A program made the position numbers and the translations under genes. DNA of 64,000 nucleotides from Neobacillus niacini (lineage in GTDB: Bacteria; Bacillota; Bacilli; Bacillales; Cytobacillaceae). The stretch covers positions 154,433 through 218,432 of the forward strand of contig NZ_BAWM01000045.1 of NCBI RefSeq assembly GCF_000759675.1. Direction: 5' to 3'. The notes under the pieces are model-generated. The model saw nothing but the letters and a program-made list of their open reading frames with translations. It ran no database searches and was not told the DNA's origin. Numbering within the stretch: the first letter of the stretch is position 1; the number at the start of each line of letters is the position of its first letter. Shown in pieces: positions 25,873 through 37,928 of the stretch.

Positions 25873-28287
25873 TCACTCTCCTGCCTTGACAGTGTGTACT
25901 GCATAATATTTATCTTTGATTTTTTCACTTTCGATTGCCTCATTCCAAGGCTCAATGTATTTCTTCAACGTTTGGTCCATACGCTCATTTAATGCTTTTC
26001 TTGTTTCTTCATTTGCTAAGATTTCTTTTACATGCTCTAAGCCCACACGTTCTACCCACTTAGAGGTGCGTTCTAGGTAATTAGCTGTTTCGCGGTAGTA
26101 TTGTAGGTACGCAGCAGTCATTTCCATTACCTCTGCTTCTGTTTTCACTGTAGCTAATAGGTCACCAGCACGGAGATCGACACCGCCGTTCCCAGCAACA
26201 TAGATTTCCCAGCCGCCATCGATTCCAACAAAGCCAATATCCTTGATTCCCGCCTCTGAACAGTTTCTTGGGCAGGCAGACACGCCCATTTTTACTTTAT
26301 GTGGAGTATCAAGACGTTCAAATTTCTTCTCAAGTTCAATTCCAAGTGCCATTGAATCCTGTGTTCCATAGCGGCAGAACTGGGCTCCCACACAGGTTTT
26401 AACTGTACGTAGTGTTTTTCCATATGCATAACCGGATGGCATATCTAGTTCTTCCCACATGCTTGGCAGGTCTTCCTTTTTGACTCCGAACAAGCCAATT
26501 CGCTGTCCGCCAGTTAGTTTTACAAGTGGAACATCATACTTTTCAGCAACCTCTGCGATTTTTTTTAAATCAGCAGCCGTTGTCACACCGCCATACATTC
26601 TTGGTACAACTGAGTAAGTTCCATCCTTCTGGATATTCGCATGCATTTTCTCGTTTACTAGGCGTGAGTCACGGTCATCCTTGTATTCATCCATGTGGAT
26701 CATACCGAGATAGTAGTTGATGGCAGGACGACATTTTGTACATCCTTCTTCATTATTCCACTCTAGGACATTCATTACTTCTTTTACACTTGTTAAACCC
26801 TTTTCTTTAATTTCAGCAATTAACTCTTCACGGCTGATTGTCGTACAACCGCAAATACTCGTTTTCTGTGCCGCGGCTGCATCAAATTGATCTCCAAGTG
26901 TATAAGCAAGAATATCATTGACCATCGGTTTACAGCGTCCACAAGAACGTCCGGCATTTGTACAATGGCTTACTTGATCAAGTGTTGTCAGACCTTGCGT
27001 TTTAATCGCTTCAACAATCGCACCTTTTGTTACACCGTTACAGCCGCACACCAATTCATCATTCGGCATGGAGGCTATATCGCCGCTTCCCCCTTCTGCT
27101 GAACACTGTAATTCAAAAATGGATACCCCCGTGATATCTTCCTTTTTAGAAAGCATACGGAACAGTCTTGTACTATCTTTTGTGTCGCCATAGAGCACAA
27201 TCCCAACAATCCTGTTATTCCGGACTAAAACCCTTTTATAAATACCTTCATATTCGTTATAAACCATAATCGATTTGGTTGTACCATCTTCAAAAATCTC
27301 ACCTGCAGAGAATAGATCAACGCCAGCGACTTTTAACTGAGTTCCTGTTACTGAACCTTCATATGTTGTTGTTTCGTTTCCACAAATACGGTCAGCAAGA
27401 ACCTTTCCTTGTTCGTACAATGGTGCAACCAATCCGTAAACAATCTCTCTGTGCTCGGCACATTCACCAACGGCGTACACATTCGGTGCACTAGTTTCCA
27501 TAAAATCATTTACGACAATTCCACGATTTACGTAGATCCCGCTGTTCTTTGCAACACTTGTATTCGACTTAATCCCGATGGCCATGACAACAAGGTCTGC
27601 TTGAACGAAGGATCCATCTTTAAAACGAAGACCAGCAACTCGCTCATCACCTATAATTTCAACCGTTTCCTTTTCCATTAAAAATTTCATGCCTTGTGAT
27701 TCGAGCTCTGCTTTTAGGAGGCTTGAAGCAATTGGATCTAACTGACGTTCCATTAAACTTGGCATTAGATGGACAACATCCACCTTCATTCCTAAATTTA
27801 ATAACCCTCTGGCTGCTTCAAGTCCAAGTAGACCGCCTCCGATTACCACTGCCTTTTTATATTGATCCGCTGACTTGATCATCATTTCACAATCTTTTAT
27901 ATCACGAAAACCAGTCACACCTAATTTGTCCGCACCTGGAATTGGCAGAATAAAAGAATTGGAACCCGTTGCAATAATTAATTCATCATACTGTACTTCA
28001 CGGCCCTGGTCAGATTGTACAAGTTTTCTTTCAATATCAATCTTGGTTACTGTTTCACCTGTATATAAATGAATATTATTTTCTTTATACCAGTCAAATG
28101 GATTAATAATGATATCTTCAAAGTTGGTATCTCCTTGAAGAATATTTGATAATTTTATGCGATTGTAGTTTGGATGTGGCTCTTGTCCAAAAATAGTAAT
28201 TTCAAATTGTTCAGGAGAAAGTTTAAGAATTTCCTCAATCGTTCTAACTCCCGCCATCCCGTTCCCTATCATTACTAGTTTTTTCAT
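25873..28287 (-). CDS. nasD: nitrite reductase [NAD(P)H] large subunit
   Basis: 804 residues. The N-terminal flavin domain has GNGMAGVRTIEEIL and VIGGGLLGLEAARGL (two nucleotide-binding folds); BFD-like [2Fe-2S] motifs follow (VCGCNGVTKGAI ... CGRCKP, and ICGCTTISREEL ... CTKCRPAIN); the C-terminal sulfite/nitrite reductase domain has TCVGAQFCRYG and SACPRNCSEAG, which hold the [4Fe-4S]-siroheme centre. It reduces nitrite to ammonium with NADH in the cytosol. Two Fnr-type boxes lie upstream, suggesting oxygen control. First gene of nasD-nasE-cobA/hemD-sirC. Confidence 0.96.
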   Translation of the reverse strand: MKKLVMIGNGMAGVRTIEEILKLSPEQFEITIFGQEPHPNYNRIKLSNILQGDTNFEDIIINPFDWYKENNIHLYTGETVTKIDIERKLVQSDQGREVQYDELIIATGSNSFILPIPGADKLGVTGFRDIKDCEMMIKSADQYKKAVVIGGGLLGLEAARGLLNLGMKVDVVHLMPSLMERQLDPIASSLLKAELESQGMKFLMEKETVEIIGDERVAGLRFKDGSFVQADLVVMAIGIKSNTSVAKNSGIYVNRGIVVNDFMETSAPNVYAVGECAEHREIVYGLVAPLYEQGKVLADRICGNETTTYEGSVTGTQLKVAGVDLFSAGEIFEDGTTKSIMVYNEYEGIYKRVLVRNNRIVGIVLYGDTKDSTRLFRMLSKKEDITGVSIFELQCSAEGGSGDIASMPNDELVCGCNGVTKGAIVEAIKTQGLTTLDQVSHCTNAGRSCGRCKPMVNDILAYTLGDQFDAAAAQKTSICGCTTISREELIAEIKEKGLTSVKEVMNVLEWNNEEGCTKCRPAINYYLGMIHMDEYKDDRDSRLVNEKMHANIQKDGTYSVVPRMYGGVTTAADLKKIAEVAEKYDVPLVKLTGGQRIGLFGVKKEDLPSMWEELDMPSGYAYGKTLRTVKTCVGAQFCRYGTQDSMALGIELEKKFERLDTPHKVKMGVSACPRNCSEAGIKDIGFVGIDGGWEIYVAGNGGVDLRAGDLLATVKTEAEVMEMTAAYLQYYRETANYLERTSKWVERVGLEHVKEILANEETRKALNERMDQTLKKYIEPWNEAIESEKIKDKYYAVHTVKAGE

Positions 28288-28354
28288 CTTGGATCGCTCC
28301 TTATTTATGGATAATCTACGAATTTACATTTGATATGTTTATCTCTATAGATAC

Positions 28355-28427
28355 ATTGTAAATGCTGAGACGTCGAAAATTTGTGAAGTACATCACAAAT
28401 AGGTGTTCATTTGTGAAACATTTCACA
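28355..28427 (-). promoter_or_regulatory. nasD promoter with two Fnr-type boxes
   Basis: Perfect TGTGA-N6-TCACA dyads lie at 28382-28397 and 28412-28427, centred 30 bp apart. On the minus strand TACAAT at 28360-28355 fits a -10; with a start near 28348 the proximal box centres at -41.5, the class II activator position of Bacillus Fnr, and the distal box at -71.5. The leader before nasD is about 60 nt. TnrA boxes use a longer spacer (TGTnA-N7-TnACA), so Fnr is favoured. Confidence 0.7.
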
Positions 28428-28493
28428 CATTTGTCAAAAAGAAGTTATGATTCATGAATGGAATGACCCAGACACCTTTAAAATTACAATTTA

Positions 28494-28980
28494 GGTCACT
28501 GCAACCTACCCGGAGTGACCCAAACATCTTTTCATTTTCGATTTCAGTCACTCCAGTCGTCCTGGAGTTACCCAAACTCCTTTTCATTTTCGTTTTCGGT
28601 CACTCCAGACCTCCTGGAGTTACCCAAACTCCTTTTCATTTTCGTTTTCGGTAACTCCAGACGTCCTGGAGTTACCCAATCATCTTTTCATTTTCCATTT
28701 CGGGCACTCCAGACCCCCTGGAGTTACCCTTTCATCTTTTCATTTTCGATTTCGGTCACTCCAGACCCCTGGAGTTACCCAAACTCCTTTTCATTTTCGA
28801 TTTCGGTCACTCCAGAGGTCCTGGAGTTACCCAATCATCTTTTCATTTTCCATTTCGGTCACTCCAGACCTCCTGGAGTTACCCAATCATCTTTTCATTT
28901 TCGATTTCGGTCACTCCAGACCTCCTGGAGTTATACCCAATCATCTTTTCATTTTCCATTTCGGTCACTCCATGGTGACC
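28494..28980. repeat. 52-bp palindrome array B, ten units
   Basis: 27-bp palindromes begin at 28494, 28546, 28598, 28650, 28702, 28753, 28805, 28857, 28909 and 28963. The best unit is GGTAACTCCAG-ACGTC-CTGGAGTTACC. The 25-bp spacers between them are close copies (CAAACTCCTTTTCATTTTCG type). The last unit is shortened to the 18-bp palindrome GGTCACTCCATGGTGACC and follows a 2-bp insertion; a decayed relative lies at 28442. The array fills the space between the nasD promoter and the pruA terminator. The spacer strand is pyrimidine-rich, so long meaningless open frames cross it. Confidence 0.9.
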
Positions 28981-28998
28981 TCCTATTCCTTAAAATCA

Positions 28999-29038
28999 GA
29001 AAAAAGCCCAATTCATACGAATTGGACTTAATAATTTT
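28999..29038 (-). terminator. pruA terminator
   Basis: Stem AGCCCAATTC/GAATTGGACT with a four-base loop and A6 on the low side. Confidence 0.85.
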
Positions 29039-29042
29039 TATA

Positions 29043-30590
29043 TTAGTACATTTCAGATGTAGTTTTTGCTTGCATATGAAGCAATAGGTAGTCAGGACCG
29101 CCTGCTTTGGAGTCTGTTCCGGACATGTTGAATCCGCCGAATGGCTGATAACCAACAATCGCGCCAGTACATGAACGATTGAAGTATAGGTTACCAACAT
29201 GGAAGTCTTCACGAGCTTGCTCGAGGTGTTCACGATTAGTCGTGATAACGGCTCCTGTTAAGCCATACTCTGTATTGTTAGCAATTTCGATTGCTTCTGT
29301 GAAATCTTTTGCTTTCGTGAAACCAACCACTGGGCCAAAGATTTCTTCCTGCATGATACGTGCATCTGGAGCAAGGTCTGCAATAATTGTCGGATGGATG
29401 AAGTAGCCTTTTGAATTGTCTCCTTCGCCACCAGCCATTAGCTTACCTTCTTGCTTGCCGATTTCAACGTACTCCATGATTTTCTTGAAAGCATTGTTAT
29501 CATTAACAGGGCCCATAAACGTTCCTTGCTCTGTTGGGTCACCAACAGTTAATTGGCTTGTTAATTCAACAACACGGTTTAATACAGTATCATATACATC
29601 CTCAACGATTACCGCACGGGAGCATGCAGAACATTTCTGACCAGAGAAGCCAAATGCTCCAGCTACGATGGATTGTGCAGCAAGCTCAAGGTCAGCTTCT
29701 GAGTCAACCACAATCGTATCTTTACCGCCCATTTCAGCAATCAAGCGCTTCATCCAAACTTGACCTGGATTCACTTTAGAAGAACGTTCGAAAATACGAA
29801 GCCCAACATCACGTGAACCGGTGAAGCTAATAAAACGAGTATCTTTATGGTCTACTAAGTAGTCACCAACTTCTGCACCGCTTCCTGGTACAAAGTTTAA
29901 TACGCCTTTAGGAAGACCTGCTTCTTCCATAACCTCAACGAATTTCGCTGCGACAACCGGAGTTGTAGAAGCTGGTTTTAAAAGAACAGTGTTACCAGCA
30001 ACAATCGCTGCCACTGTTGTACCAGCCATAATTGCTAACGGGAAGTTCCAAGGTGAGATGATAATCCCAACACCCAGTGGAACATAGTTATATCGGTTGT
30101 ATTCGTTTGGACGGCTATTTACTGGTACGCCATCTTTAAGTGCCAACATTTGGCGGCCATAATATTCAAGGAAGTCAATTGCTTCCGCTGTATCTGCATC
30201 TGCTTCTCTCCATGGTTTACCTGCTTCTTTTGTTAAAAGGGCAGAAAACTCATGCTTACGGCGGCGAATAATGGTTGCAGCTTTAAATAGTACATCTGCA
30301 CGTACTTCAGCTTTCACTTTTTTCCAAGTTTTAAATGCTTCAACCGCTGACTGCATTGCTTGTTCAGCAAGGTCTCTGCTAGCTTTTGATACAGAGCCAA
30401 TGACTTCATCATGATTTGATGGATTATAGGAAACAATTTTATCTTCTGTTGTAATTCTTTCCCCGCCGATTACTAGAGGGTAGTCTTTACCTAAATAACT
30501 CTCAACTGTTTTCAATCCGTTTAGATAGGCTTGACGATTTTCTTCATTTGTAAAATCTGTGAATGGTTCATGCTTATAAGGTTGTACCAT
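29043..30590 (-). CDS. pruA: L-glutamate gamma-semialdehyde dehydrogenase
   Basis: Oxidises pyrroline-5-carboxylate/glutamate semialdehyde to glutamate with NAD+, the last step of proline and arginine breakdown (RocA/PutC type). 515 residues. ALDH hallmarks: NFPLAIMAG near the substrate funnel, [13 protein letters not shown] (NAD site), the catalytic Cys in [13 protein letters not shown] and [14 protein letters not shown] behind ATAGGAGG. Transcribed alone; no proline dehydrogenase gene lies beside it. Confidence 0.95.
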   Translation of the reverse strand: MVQPYKHEPFTDFTNEENRQAYLNGLKTVESYLGKDYPLVIGGERITTEDKIVSYNPSNHDEVIGSVSKASRDLAEQAMQSAVEAFKTWKKVKAEVRADVLFKAATIIRRRKHEFSALLTKEAGKPWREADADTAEAIDFLEYYGRQMLALKDGVPVNSRPNEYNRYNYVPLGVGIIISPWNFPLAIMAGTTVAAIVAGNTVLLKPASTTPVVAAKFVEVMEEAGLPKGVLNFVPGSGAEVGDYLVDHKDTRFISFTGSRDVGLRIFERSSKVNPGQVWMKRLIAEMGGKDTIVVDSEADLELAAQSIVAGAFGFSGQKCSACSRAVIVEDVYDTVLNRVVELTSQLTVGDPTEQGTFMGPVNDNNAFKKIMEYVEIGKQEGKLMAGGEGDNSKGYFIHPTIIADLAPDARIMQEEIFGPVVGFTKAKDFTEAIEIANNTEYGLTGAVITTNREHLEQAREDFHVGNLYFNRSCTGAIVGYQPFGGFNMSGTDSKAGGPDYLLLHMQAKTTSEMY

Positions 30591-30633
30591 GTCTTAAAAC
30601 CTCCTATGTAGTAAAAACATTACATCCTTGTAC

Positions 30634-30663
30634 ATTCTAACATGTTTCATTTACTGCTATCAA
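30634..30663 (-). promoter_or_regulatory. pruA sigma-A-type promoter
   Basis: On the minus strand TTGATA (30663-30658), 18 bp, then TAGAAT (30639-30634), about 45 bp before the start codon. Confidence 0.6.
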
Positions 30664-30689
30664 CGGTTAGCCTTGAAGGGTATATTTTG

Positions 30690-30722
30690 GCAAAAAAAGA
30701 ACCTGACGTTAAGCCAGGTTAA
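30690..30722 (-). terminator. camS terminator overlapping its stop codon
   Basis: Stem AACCTGAC/...GCCAGGTT with A7 on the low side; the camS TAA (30719-30721) lies at the base of the stem. Confidence 0.8.
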
Positions 30723-31885
30723 TAAATATGCACAAATGGTTCAGCTTCATTTGCCTTGCGGACGATTAGTGCTTCTGGTCCGTCAACAGAAGAAACACTT
30801 ACCGAGACGGAAATGTAATTTGGAAAATGCTCGAGAACAAGACCCGTTACATACTGAGTAAACCCTATGGCCTCTGATTTTCCATAGAACTGTATCGGAA
30901 TCGTAATATCTAAATCAGTAAATTGATCTCCAATATAGAAGGCTCGACCAATGACACCATTAAAGTTTGGAAAATATTCCTCAACATCCTGCTTAAAGTT
31001 TAAAAAAGCCGTTACATCATCACGGTGTGCCTCTTGAGCCTCAGTTGATGGAAATAGGAAATACTTCTCAGCAACCGGCTCCCATGTATTAATCGTTGAG
31101 CTTCCTTTATCAACATTTGCATAGGTGAAAAAGGTGCCAGGGACAACAGAAGACCTGCTTTGCTGCTCGAATAGTGCAATTGTAATCGGAACATCCTTCA
31201 AATTTTTCGTTGCCCGGAGACGTTTAAGGACTTCTTCGGCTATCTTCTTCCCTTCCCGTTCCATTTCGGCAAATTCAATCTCCCTCTCAAAGTAAGGTTC
31301 ACCTACTGCAGTACGATAATAATGGACGGAATTTAGTGCTAATCCAATCACGACACCGCCCAATTTTACGGTATCATTTTCTCCTTTGATTAGGTAATCA
31401 TGCTCTAAAATATGGGCTAAGTAGATAGGACTATTACTATTCCCTTCCTTAAAATCTGCACCGTCTGCCATTAGCGGGTTTAAGCCAATATTATCTTCTT
31501 CCTTTAATCCCTCTTCCTTTAGTTGGGCCTCTGTAAATTTACGATTCAACCATAATTTAACAGTATTACGTTTTAACTCCTGTCCTTCTCGGAACAAATA
31601 GGTTTTTGGGTCGAATTGATGTTGTGCAATTCTCATCAAGCCTGTTTCAAATTCATTAATGTCATATCTAGTATTAATATTTCCAACAATTAAACCACGC
31701 GCTTCCCCAGGTTCGAACGGTAAAATCGTCCGATAATAGTTGTCTGAAATATTATATTTTGGAATAATTGCTTTCTCTTCCGCCTCTTCTTTTGTTTGAA
31801 CTACATTCTCCTGCTTTTGAAAGTTTGGTGCACATCCACTAAGCAGGATCACAAAGGAAAGAGCGAGCAATGAAAGTTTTTTCAC
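30719..31885 (-). CDS. camS: CamS family sex-pheromone lipoprotein
   Basis: 388 residues, GTG start behind AGAGGTG. Lipobox LSGC puts the lipidated Cys at residue 18. The mature domain matches the CamS/YerH family; in Enterococcus and Staphylococcus the signal peptide of such proteins is the source of peptide pheromones, while the role in Bacillus is unknown. The gene is 13 bp after ligA, last in pcrB-pcrA-ligA-camS, the same order as B. subtilis yerH. Confidence 0.9.
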   Translation of the reverse strand: MKKLSLLALSFVILLSGCAPNFQKQENVVQTKEEAEEKAIIPKYNISDNYYRTILPFEPGEARGLIVGNINTRYDINEFETGLMRIAQHQFDPKTYLFREGQELKRNTVKLWLNRKFTEAQLKEEGLKEEDNIGLNPLMADGADFKEGNSNSPIYLAHILEHDYLIKGENDTVKLGGVVIGLALNSVHYYRTAVGEPYFEREIEFAEMEREGKKIAEEVLKRLRATKNLKDVPITIALFEQQSRSSVVPGTFFTYANVDKGSSTINTWEPVAEKYFLFPSTEAQEAHRDDVTAFLNFKQDVEEYFPNFNGVIGRAFYIGDQFTDLDITIPIQFYGKSEAIGFTQYVTGLVLEHFPNYISVSVSVSSVDGPEALIVRKANEAEPFVHIY

Positions 31886-31898
31886 TTTTTTACACCTC

Positions 31899-33929
<2,031 letters not shown>

Positions 33930-33983
33930 TTATACGAGAATAGCCCCATAATAGGGGCAATTCTTTTTTTATACTTTGGTCGT

Positions 33984-34131
33984 GTTGATTTCCGCTCCAG
34001 GCACTTCGTTTTTTCGCGGGCGGTACGGGGAGCCTCCCTCAAGACATTGAATAAGCTTCATTGAAAAAGCCCCCGCACGAAGGAAATGCCATAGCAATTT
34101 CGAGAATCTCGTGCCTTCTGCTCCAATCAAC
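33984..34131. repeat. interspersed inverted-repeat element between pcrA and ligA
   Basis: Ends GTTGATTTCCGCTCCAGGCA and GCCTTCTGCTCCAATCAAC are imperfect inverted repeats; the inner part has CGCGGGCGGTACGGGGAGCC and an extra segment not seen in the shorter relative at 63435-63521. It lies inside the pcrA-ligA transcription unit, in the 240-bp gap. Widespread in Bacillus genomes as I recall; function unknown. Confidence 0.75.
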
Positions 34132-34146
34132 CATGAGCTATATAAC

Positions 34147-36402
34147 CTATACTTTTTTAATGGGTGCGAATTTTGCAAGCAGGCGTTTAATACCTGTTGG
34201 GCTTGGGAAAGCAATATCCAGCTCTGTTCCTTCGCCTTCTCCTTTAACACTTACCACTGTTCCAATGCCCCATTTGCCATGTTCAGCTTTATCGCCGACT
34301 CTCCAGCCGATGGTATCCCCGCCAGTAGAAGAAGCTACAGGTCTCATGACTGGTTTTCTAGTTGCCGGTGTACCAAAGGAGGTTCCTGTTGTACTAGAAG
34401 TACTCCTTCCAAAAGAAGTCCCTCTTGATCCAAACGATGTATTCTTCCGTTCGTCTTTTTCCACACCTTCTAAAAGGTCTTCAGGGATTTCACGGATAAA
34501 CCGGGAAGCAGGATTCATGCTTGTACGCCCAAACAACGTTCTCATTTGAGCATTTGTGATGAAAAGAGTTTGCTCTGCCCGAGTAATCCCTACGTATGCC
34601 AAGCGGCGCTCTTCTTCCATTTCTGCTTCTTCCATTAATGAACGACTGTGAGGGAAAACTCCCTCTTCCAATCCAATTAAAAAGACGACTGGAAATTCTA
34701 ATCCTTTTGCAGAGTGCAAGGTCATAAGGGTAATCGAATCTGTTTTTTCACCGTCTTCATCTAGCGAATCAATATCTGCGACAAGTGCTAAATCCGTTAA
34801 GAAAGCAACTAAACTTCTATCTTCACTCACTTCTTCAAAGTTCTTTGTTACAGATAATAATTCGTCAAGGTTCTCAAGTCTGCTTTGGGCTTCGATTGAT
34901 TTCTCTGCCTTCAGCATTTCACGATAACCAGACTTATCTAAAATATCCTCAACCAATTCGGTTACAGATAGAAATTCCTGCATTTGAGTATAGTTTTTAA
35001 TTAAATCTCTAAATTCTCTGGCACCCTTGGTGATTTTTGGACTTAACCCTAGTAACTCAACTGAGTCGAGCGCCTGAAAAATAGAGATATCATGCATGGC
35101 AGCAAAGTCAGCCATTTTATCTACTGAACTTGACCCAATTCCACGCTTCGGTACGTTAATAATACGCTGTAAGCTGATGTCATCATCAGGATTAGAAATG
35201 AGCCTCAAATATGCAAGCATGTCCTTGATTTCTTTTCTGTCATAGAACTTCGTTCCGCCTACAATGCTGTATTCAATATTTGATTTTAACAGCACTTCCT
35301 CCATTACACGGGACTGAGCGTTTGTCCGGTAAAGGATGGCAACGTCGGAAAGCTTGTACTTGCCATCGCGCATTAATTCTTTAATTTTCCCCGCAACAAA
35401 CTGTGCTTCACCTTGCTCACTATCTGCACGATAGTAAACAAGTTTGTTTCCCTCTGGGTTTTCCGTCCAAAGATTCTTTGCCTTACGGGTTACATTATTT
35501 TCGATTACCTTATTTGCTGCTAGTAGAATTCTTTTTGTGGAACGATAGTTTTGCTCTAGGAGAATAACAGTAGCATTCGGATAATCTTTTTCAAACGAGA
35601 GAATATTGGCAATGTCTGCTCCACGCCAGCGATAAATCGACTGGTCGGAGTCCCCAACAACACATAGATTCTTAAAACGGTTCGCAAGAAATTTTACCAG
35701 CATATACTGTGCTCGGTTTGTATCCTGATATTCATCGACATGAATGTACTGGAATTTCCGTTGATAATATTCAAGCACTTCAGGTACACGTTGAAACAAT
35801 TGAATCGTCATCATAATCAAGTCATCAAAATCGAGTGCTTGATTTTTCCGTAACCGTTTCTGATATTCTGTATATACATCGCTAACCGTTTGTTCAAAAT
35901 AGCCGCCAGCGGTTTTTGCGTACTCTTCCGGATCAATTAATTCATTTTTTGCTGAGCTGATAGCCCCTAAAATTGCCCGCGGATCATATTTTTTGGGATC
36001 AAGGTTCTTATCTTTAAGAATTCCTTTAACCACTGATTGCTGATCGCCTGTATCTAAAATTGTAAAGTTGCGGTTAAAGCCCATCCTGTCGATGTCCCTG
36101 CGCAGTATTCTTACACACATGGAGTGAAAAGTGGAGATCCAAATTTCTTCCGCTGCTCCGCCCATCATTTTCCCGATACGCTCTCTCATTTCGCGAGCTG
36201 CTTTATTTGTAAAGGTAATCGCTAAAATGTTATAAGGATTTACACGTTTTTCAACAATTAAATAGGCTATACGGTGCGTTAGTACTCTCGTTTTTCCACT
36301 TCCTGCACCGGCCATTAGTAAAAGCGGACCGTCCGTTGCTTTTACTGCATTTTGTTGTTCTGGGTTTAAACCATTTAAAAGCTTTTCTGATAAATATTGC
36401 AA
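34147..36402 (-). CDS. pcrA: ATP-dependent DNA helicase PcrA
   Basis: UvrD-family 3'-5' helicase for repair, plasmid rolling-circle replication and removal of transcription blocks. 751 residues from a TTG start at 36402, eight bases after GGTGG, giving [20 protein letters not shown]; the longer ATG frame to 36426 is less conserved. Walker A AGAGSGKT has Lys37; also [12 protein letters not shown] (motif II), [10 protein letters not shown] (IV), [16 protein letters not shown] (V) and [13 protein letters not shown] (VI). The C-terminal tail holds the Gly/Ser/Thr-rich linker and the RNA-polymerase-binding [15 protein letters not shown]udor-like motif. Confidence 0.97.
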   Translation of the reverse strand: MQYLSEKLLNGLNPEQQNAVKATDGPLLLMAGAGSGKTRVLTHRIAYLIVEKRVNPYNILAITFTNKAAREMRERIGKMMGGAAEEIWISTFHSMCVRILRRDIDRMGFNRNFTILDTGDQQSVVKGILKDKNLDPKKYDPRAILGAISSAKNELIDPEEYAKTAGGYFEQTVSDVYTEYQKRLRKNQALDFDDLIMMTIQLFQRVPEVLEYYQRKFQYIHVDEYQDTNRAQYMLVKFLANRFKNLCVVGDSDQSIYRWRGADIANILSFEKDYPNATVILLEQNYRSTKRILLAANKVIENNVTRKAKNLWTENPEGNKLVYYRADSEQGEAQFVAGKIKELMRDGKYKLSDVAILYRTNAQSRVMEEVLLKSNIEYSIVGGTKFYDRKEIKDMLAYLRLISNPDDDISLQRIINVPKRGIGSSSVDKMADFAAMHDISIFQALDSVELLGLSPKITKGAREFRDLIKNYTQMQEFLSVTELVEDILDKSGYREMLKAEKSIEAQSRLENLDELLSVTKNFEEVSEDRSLVAFLTDLALVADIDSLDEDGEKTDSITLMTLHSAKGLEFPVVFLIGLEEGVFPHSRSLMEEAEMEEERRLAYVGITRAEQTLFITNAQMRTLFGRTSMNPASRFIREIPEDLLEGVEKDERKNTSFGSRGTSFGRSTSSTTGTSFGTPATRKPVMRPVASSTGGDTIGWRVGDKAEHGKWGIGTVVSVKGEGEGTELDIAFPSPTGIKRLLAKFAPIKKV

Positions 36403-36466
36403 TTCCTTCACCACCATACCAAACATTTGTTCTTATTTTAACTCTTTCTATCCAATTAAGCAAATT

Positions 36467-37150
36467 TCATCGTACGCTTTTTACTGTTGCCAAGGCTTGG
36501 TCAAAATGATCATAAATGGCGTTTCCAACCACAATAACATCGGCATACTTAGCCATTTCAGAGGCTTGATCAACTGTTGAAATTCCTCCGCCATAGAATA
36601 GGACCGTTTTCTCCAAAACCTTCTTAACTTCAGCTACTACTTGAACATCCCCATATCGACCACTATATTCAAGATAAAAGATTGGCAAATGAAACATTTT
36701 CTCTGCCATCATCGCATAAGCCTTTACTTCTTCGGTCGAAGCATCTGCAATGGCAGAAGTCAGTTTAGCTGCTTTGCATTCTTCATTCAATATGCAATAG
36801 CCTTCCATGACGATTTCTTCCCAATCCATAATTTCACCAAATTCTTTAACTGCGCGATGGTGAAGTCCAGTTATCCACTTTGTATCATTGCTATTTAAAA
36901 TTGTCGGAATAAAATAAAGGTCAAATCCAGGGGTAACGATATCAATACTTGAAACTTCGAGGACACAAGGAACGGTATAGCGGCGAATTCGAGCCATAAG
37001 ATCCAGAACCTTTTCCAGGGTTACCCCATCTGTTCCTCCAACCATTACTGCGTCTGTTCCGGATCCGCATATTTTCTCTAGCTTATCATCCGATATCTCT
37101 TTATTTGGATCGAGTTTAAACACATGGCGCCACTCGCGAAAATCATACAT
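36467..37150 (-). CDS. pcrB: heptaprenylglyceryl phosphate synthase
   Basis: Transfers a heptaprenyl chain to glycerol-1-phosphate to make an archaeal-type ether lipid precursor in Bacillaceae. 227 residues, TIM-barrel. The phosphate-binding loops appear as VMVGGTDGV and [13 protein letters not shown], with [11 protein letters not shown] in between. ATG behind GGAGG; 64 bp before pcrA in the conserved pcrB-pcrA pair. Confidence 0.94.
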   Translation of the reverse strand: MYDFREWRHVFKLDPNKEISDDKLEKICGSGTDAVMVGGTDGVTLEKVLDLMARIRRYTVPCVLEVSSIDIVTPGFDLYFIPTILNSNDTKWITGLHHRAVKEFGEIMDWEEIVMEGYCILNEECKAAKLTSAIADASTEEVKAYAMMAEKMFHLPIFYLEYSGRYGDVQVVAEVKKVLEKTVLFYGGGISTVDQASEMAKYADVIVVGNAIYDHFDQALATVKSVR

Positions 37151-37254
37151 CCCAAGATCCTCCCATTCAATCTTACATTACACCATTATAGCATTAGCTC
37201 ATTCGATTAAAAAAGAAAACACTAAATTCGCTAATAGAAATTCTAACCATATAA

Positions 37255-37550
37255 AAAGCGGAAGCGCCTTCGGAACAAGCACAGCTTGTTCCTGCGAAGA
37301 TTATTCGAAGGAGCTTCCCTTTGTGCTCAGGGGCGACAGGCATAAGACGAGCCGGCGAGAAGGTTGCTCTTTAACCTTCTTGACGGATTGTCGGAAATGT
37401 GGAGGCGACTGCCCTGGGACGAAGGCATAAGACGAAACCTGCAAGAAGGCGCTCTTTGCCTTCTTCAGGGGGCGGCTTATGACTCGAGTCCCAAGGAGCC
37501 GAAACTAGACAAGCTTATGACCCCGAGCCCCTAGGCGCTGGAGCTGGATT
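37255..37550 (+). repeat. long-hairpin interspersed element, copy 2, with nested relative
   Basis: Outer copy: left part AAGCGGAAGCGCC ... GGGGCGACAGGCATAAGACG ... CTTGACGGATTG ends at 37390; right part GCTTATGACCCCGAGCCCC ... GGCGCTGGAGCT resumes at 37513. The 122 bp between (37391-37512) is a diverged element of the same family (GGGACGAAGGCATAAGACGA ... GGCGGCTTATGACTCGAGTC ... GAAACTAGACAA), so one copy sits inside another. The left arm also has an insertion with the inverted repeat GGAACAAGC/GCTTGTTCC. It fills the 438-bp gap pcrB-yerC, where no gene is seen. Confidence 0.8.
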
Positions 37551-37586
37551 AAAAAAGAAAAACCGAAGAGTGGTCTCTTCGGTTCG
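37551..37586 (-). terminator. yerC terminator
   Basis: Stem AACCGAAGAG/CTCTTCGGTT with a four-base loop and an A-rich low side. Confidence 0.9.
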
Positions 37587-37588
37587 GA

Positions 37589-37900
37589 TTATTTTTCTTC
37601 TGTTATATTTTCCGTCTTAATCCGCTCTAATACCATTTCATAGGTGTCATTACCAAAATTTAAGCAACGCTTCACACGTGAAATGGTTGCTGTGCTTGCA
37701 CCCGTTTCAGTCTCAATTTTATGATAGGTATTACCATCACGTAGCATTCTTGCTACATCTAAACGTTGTGCTAATGATTGAATTTCATTAATGGTACATA
37801 GATCATCAAAGAATCGATAGCATTCCTCAAGGTCCTTCAATGAGAGTACAGCTTGAAATAACTGATCAAGCTCTTTTCCACGTAACTTATTAATTTGCAT
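37589..37900 (-). CDS. yerC: YerC/YecD family TrpR-like protein
   Basis: 103 residues. TrpR-like helix-turn-helix: LAQRLDVARMLRDGNTYHKIETETGASTATISRVKRCLNFG. Related proteins are DNA-binding regulators; the target here is unknown. ATG behind AAAGGGG. It follows yerB by 28 bp, as in B. subtilis yerA-yerB-yerC. Confidence 0.88.
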   Translation of the reverse strand: MQINKLRGKELDQLFQAVLSLKDLEECYRFFDDLCTINEIQSLAQRLDVARMLRDGNTYHKIETETGASTATISRVKRCLNFGNDTYEMVLERIKTENITEEK

Positions 37901-37928
37901 ATATTTAACCCCTTTAATTAGTTAAGAA

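Noticed and set aside
28412..28427. TnrA/GlnR box at nasD
   Set aside because: The spacer between TGTGA and TCACA is six bases; the TnrA/GlnR motif needs seven with a different centre, so the Fnr reading fits better.
28515..29087. 190-codon plus-strand frame through array B
   Set aside because: It translates 52-bp repeats, whose length is not a multiple of three, so frames shift at every unit; it stays open only because the strand is pyrimidine-rich. It also runs antisense into pruA. No ribosome site.
33969..34250. 93-codon minus-strand frame between pcrA and ligA
   Set aside because: Covers the interspersed repeat element and the pcrA end; translation shows no coding features.
34061..34549. 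162-codon frame antisense to pcrA
   Set aside because: Shadow of pcrA and of the repeat element; no family pattern.
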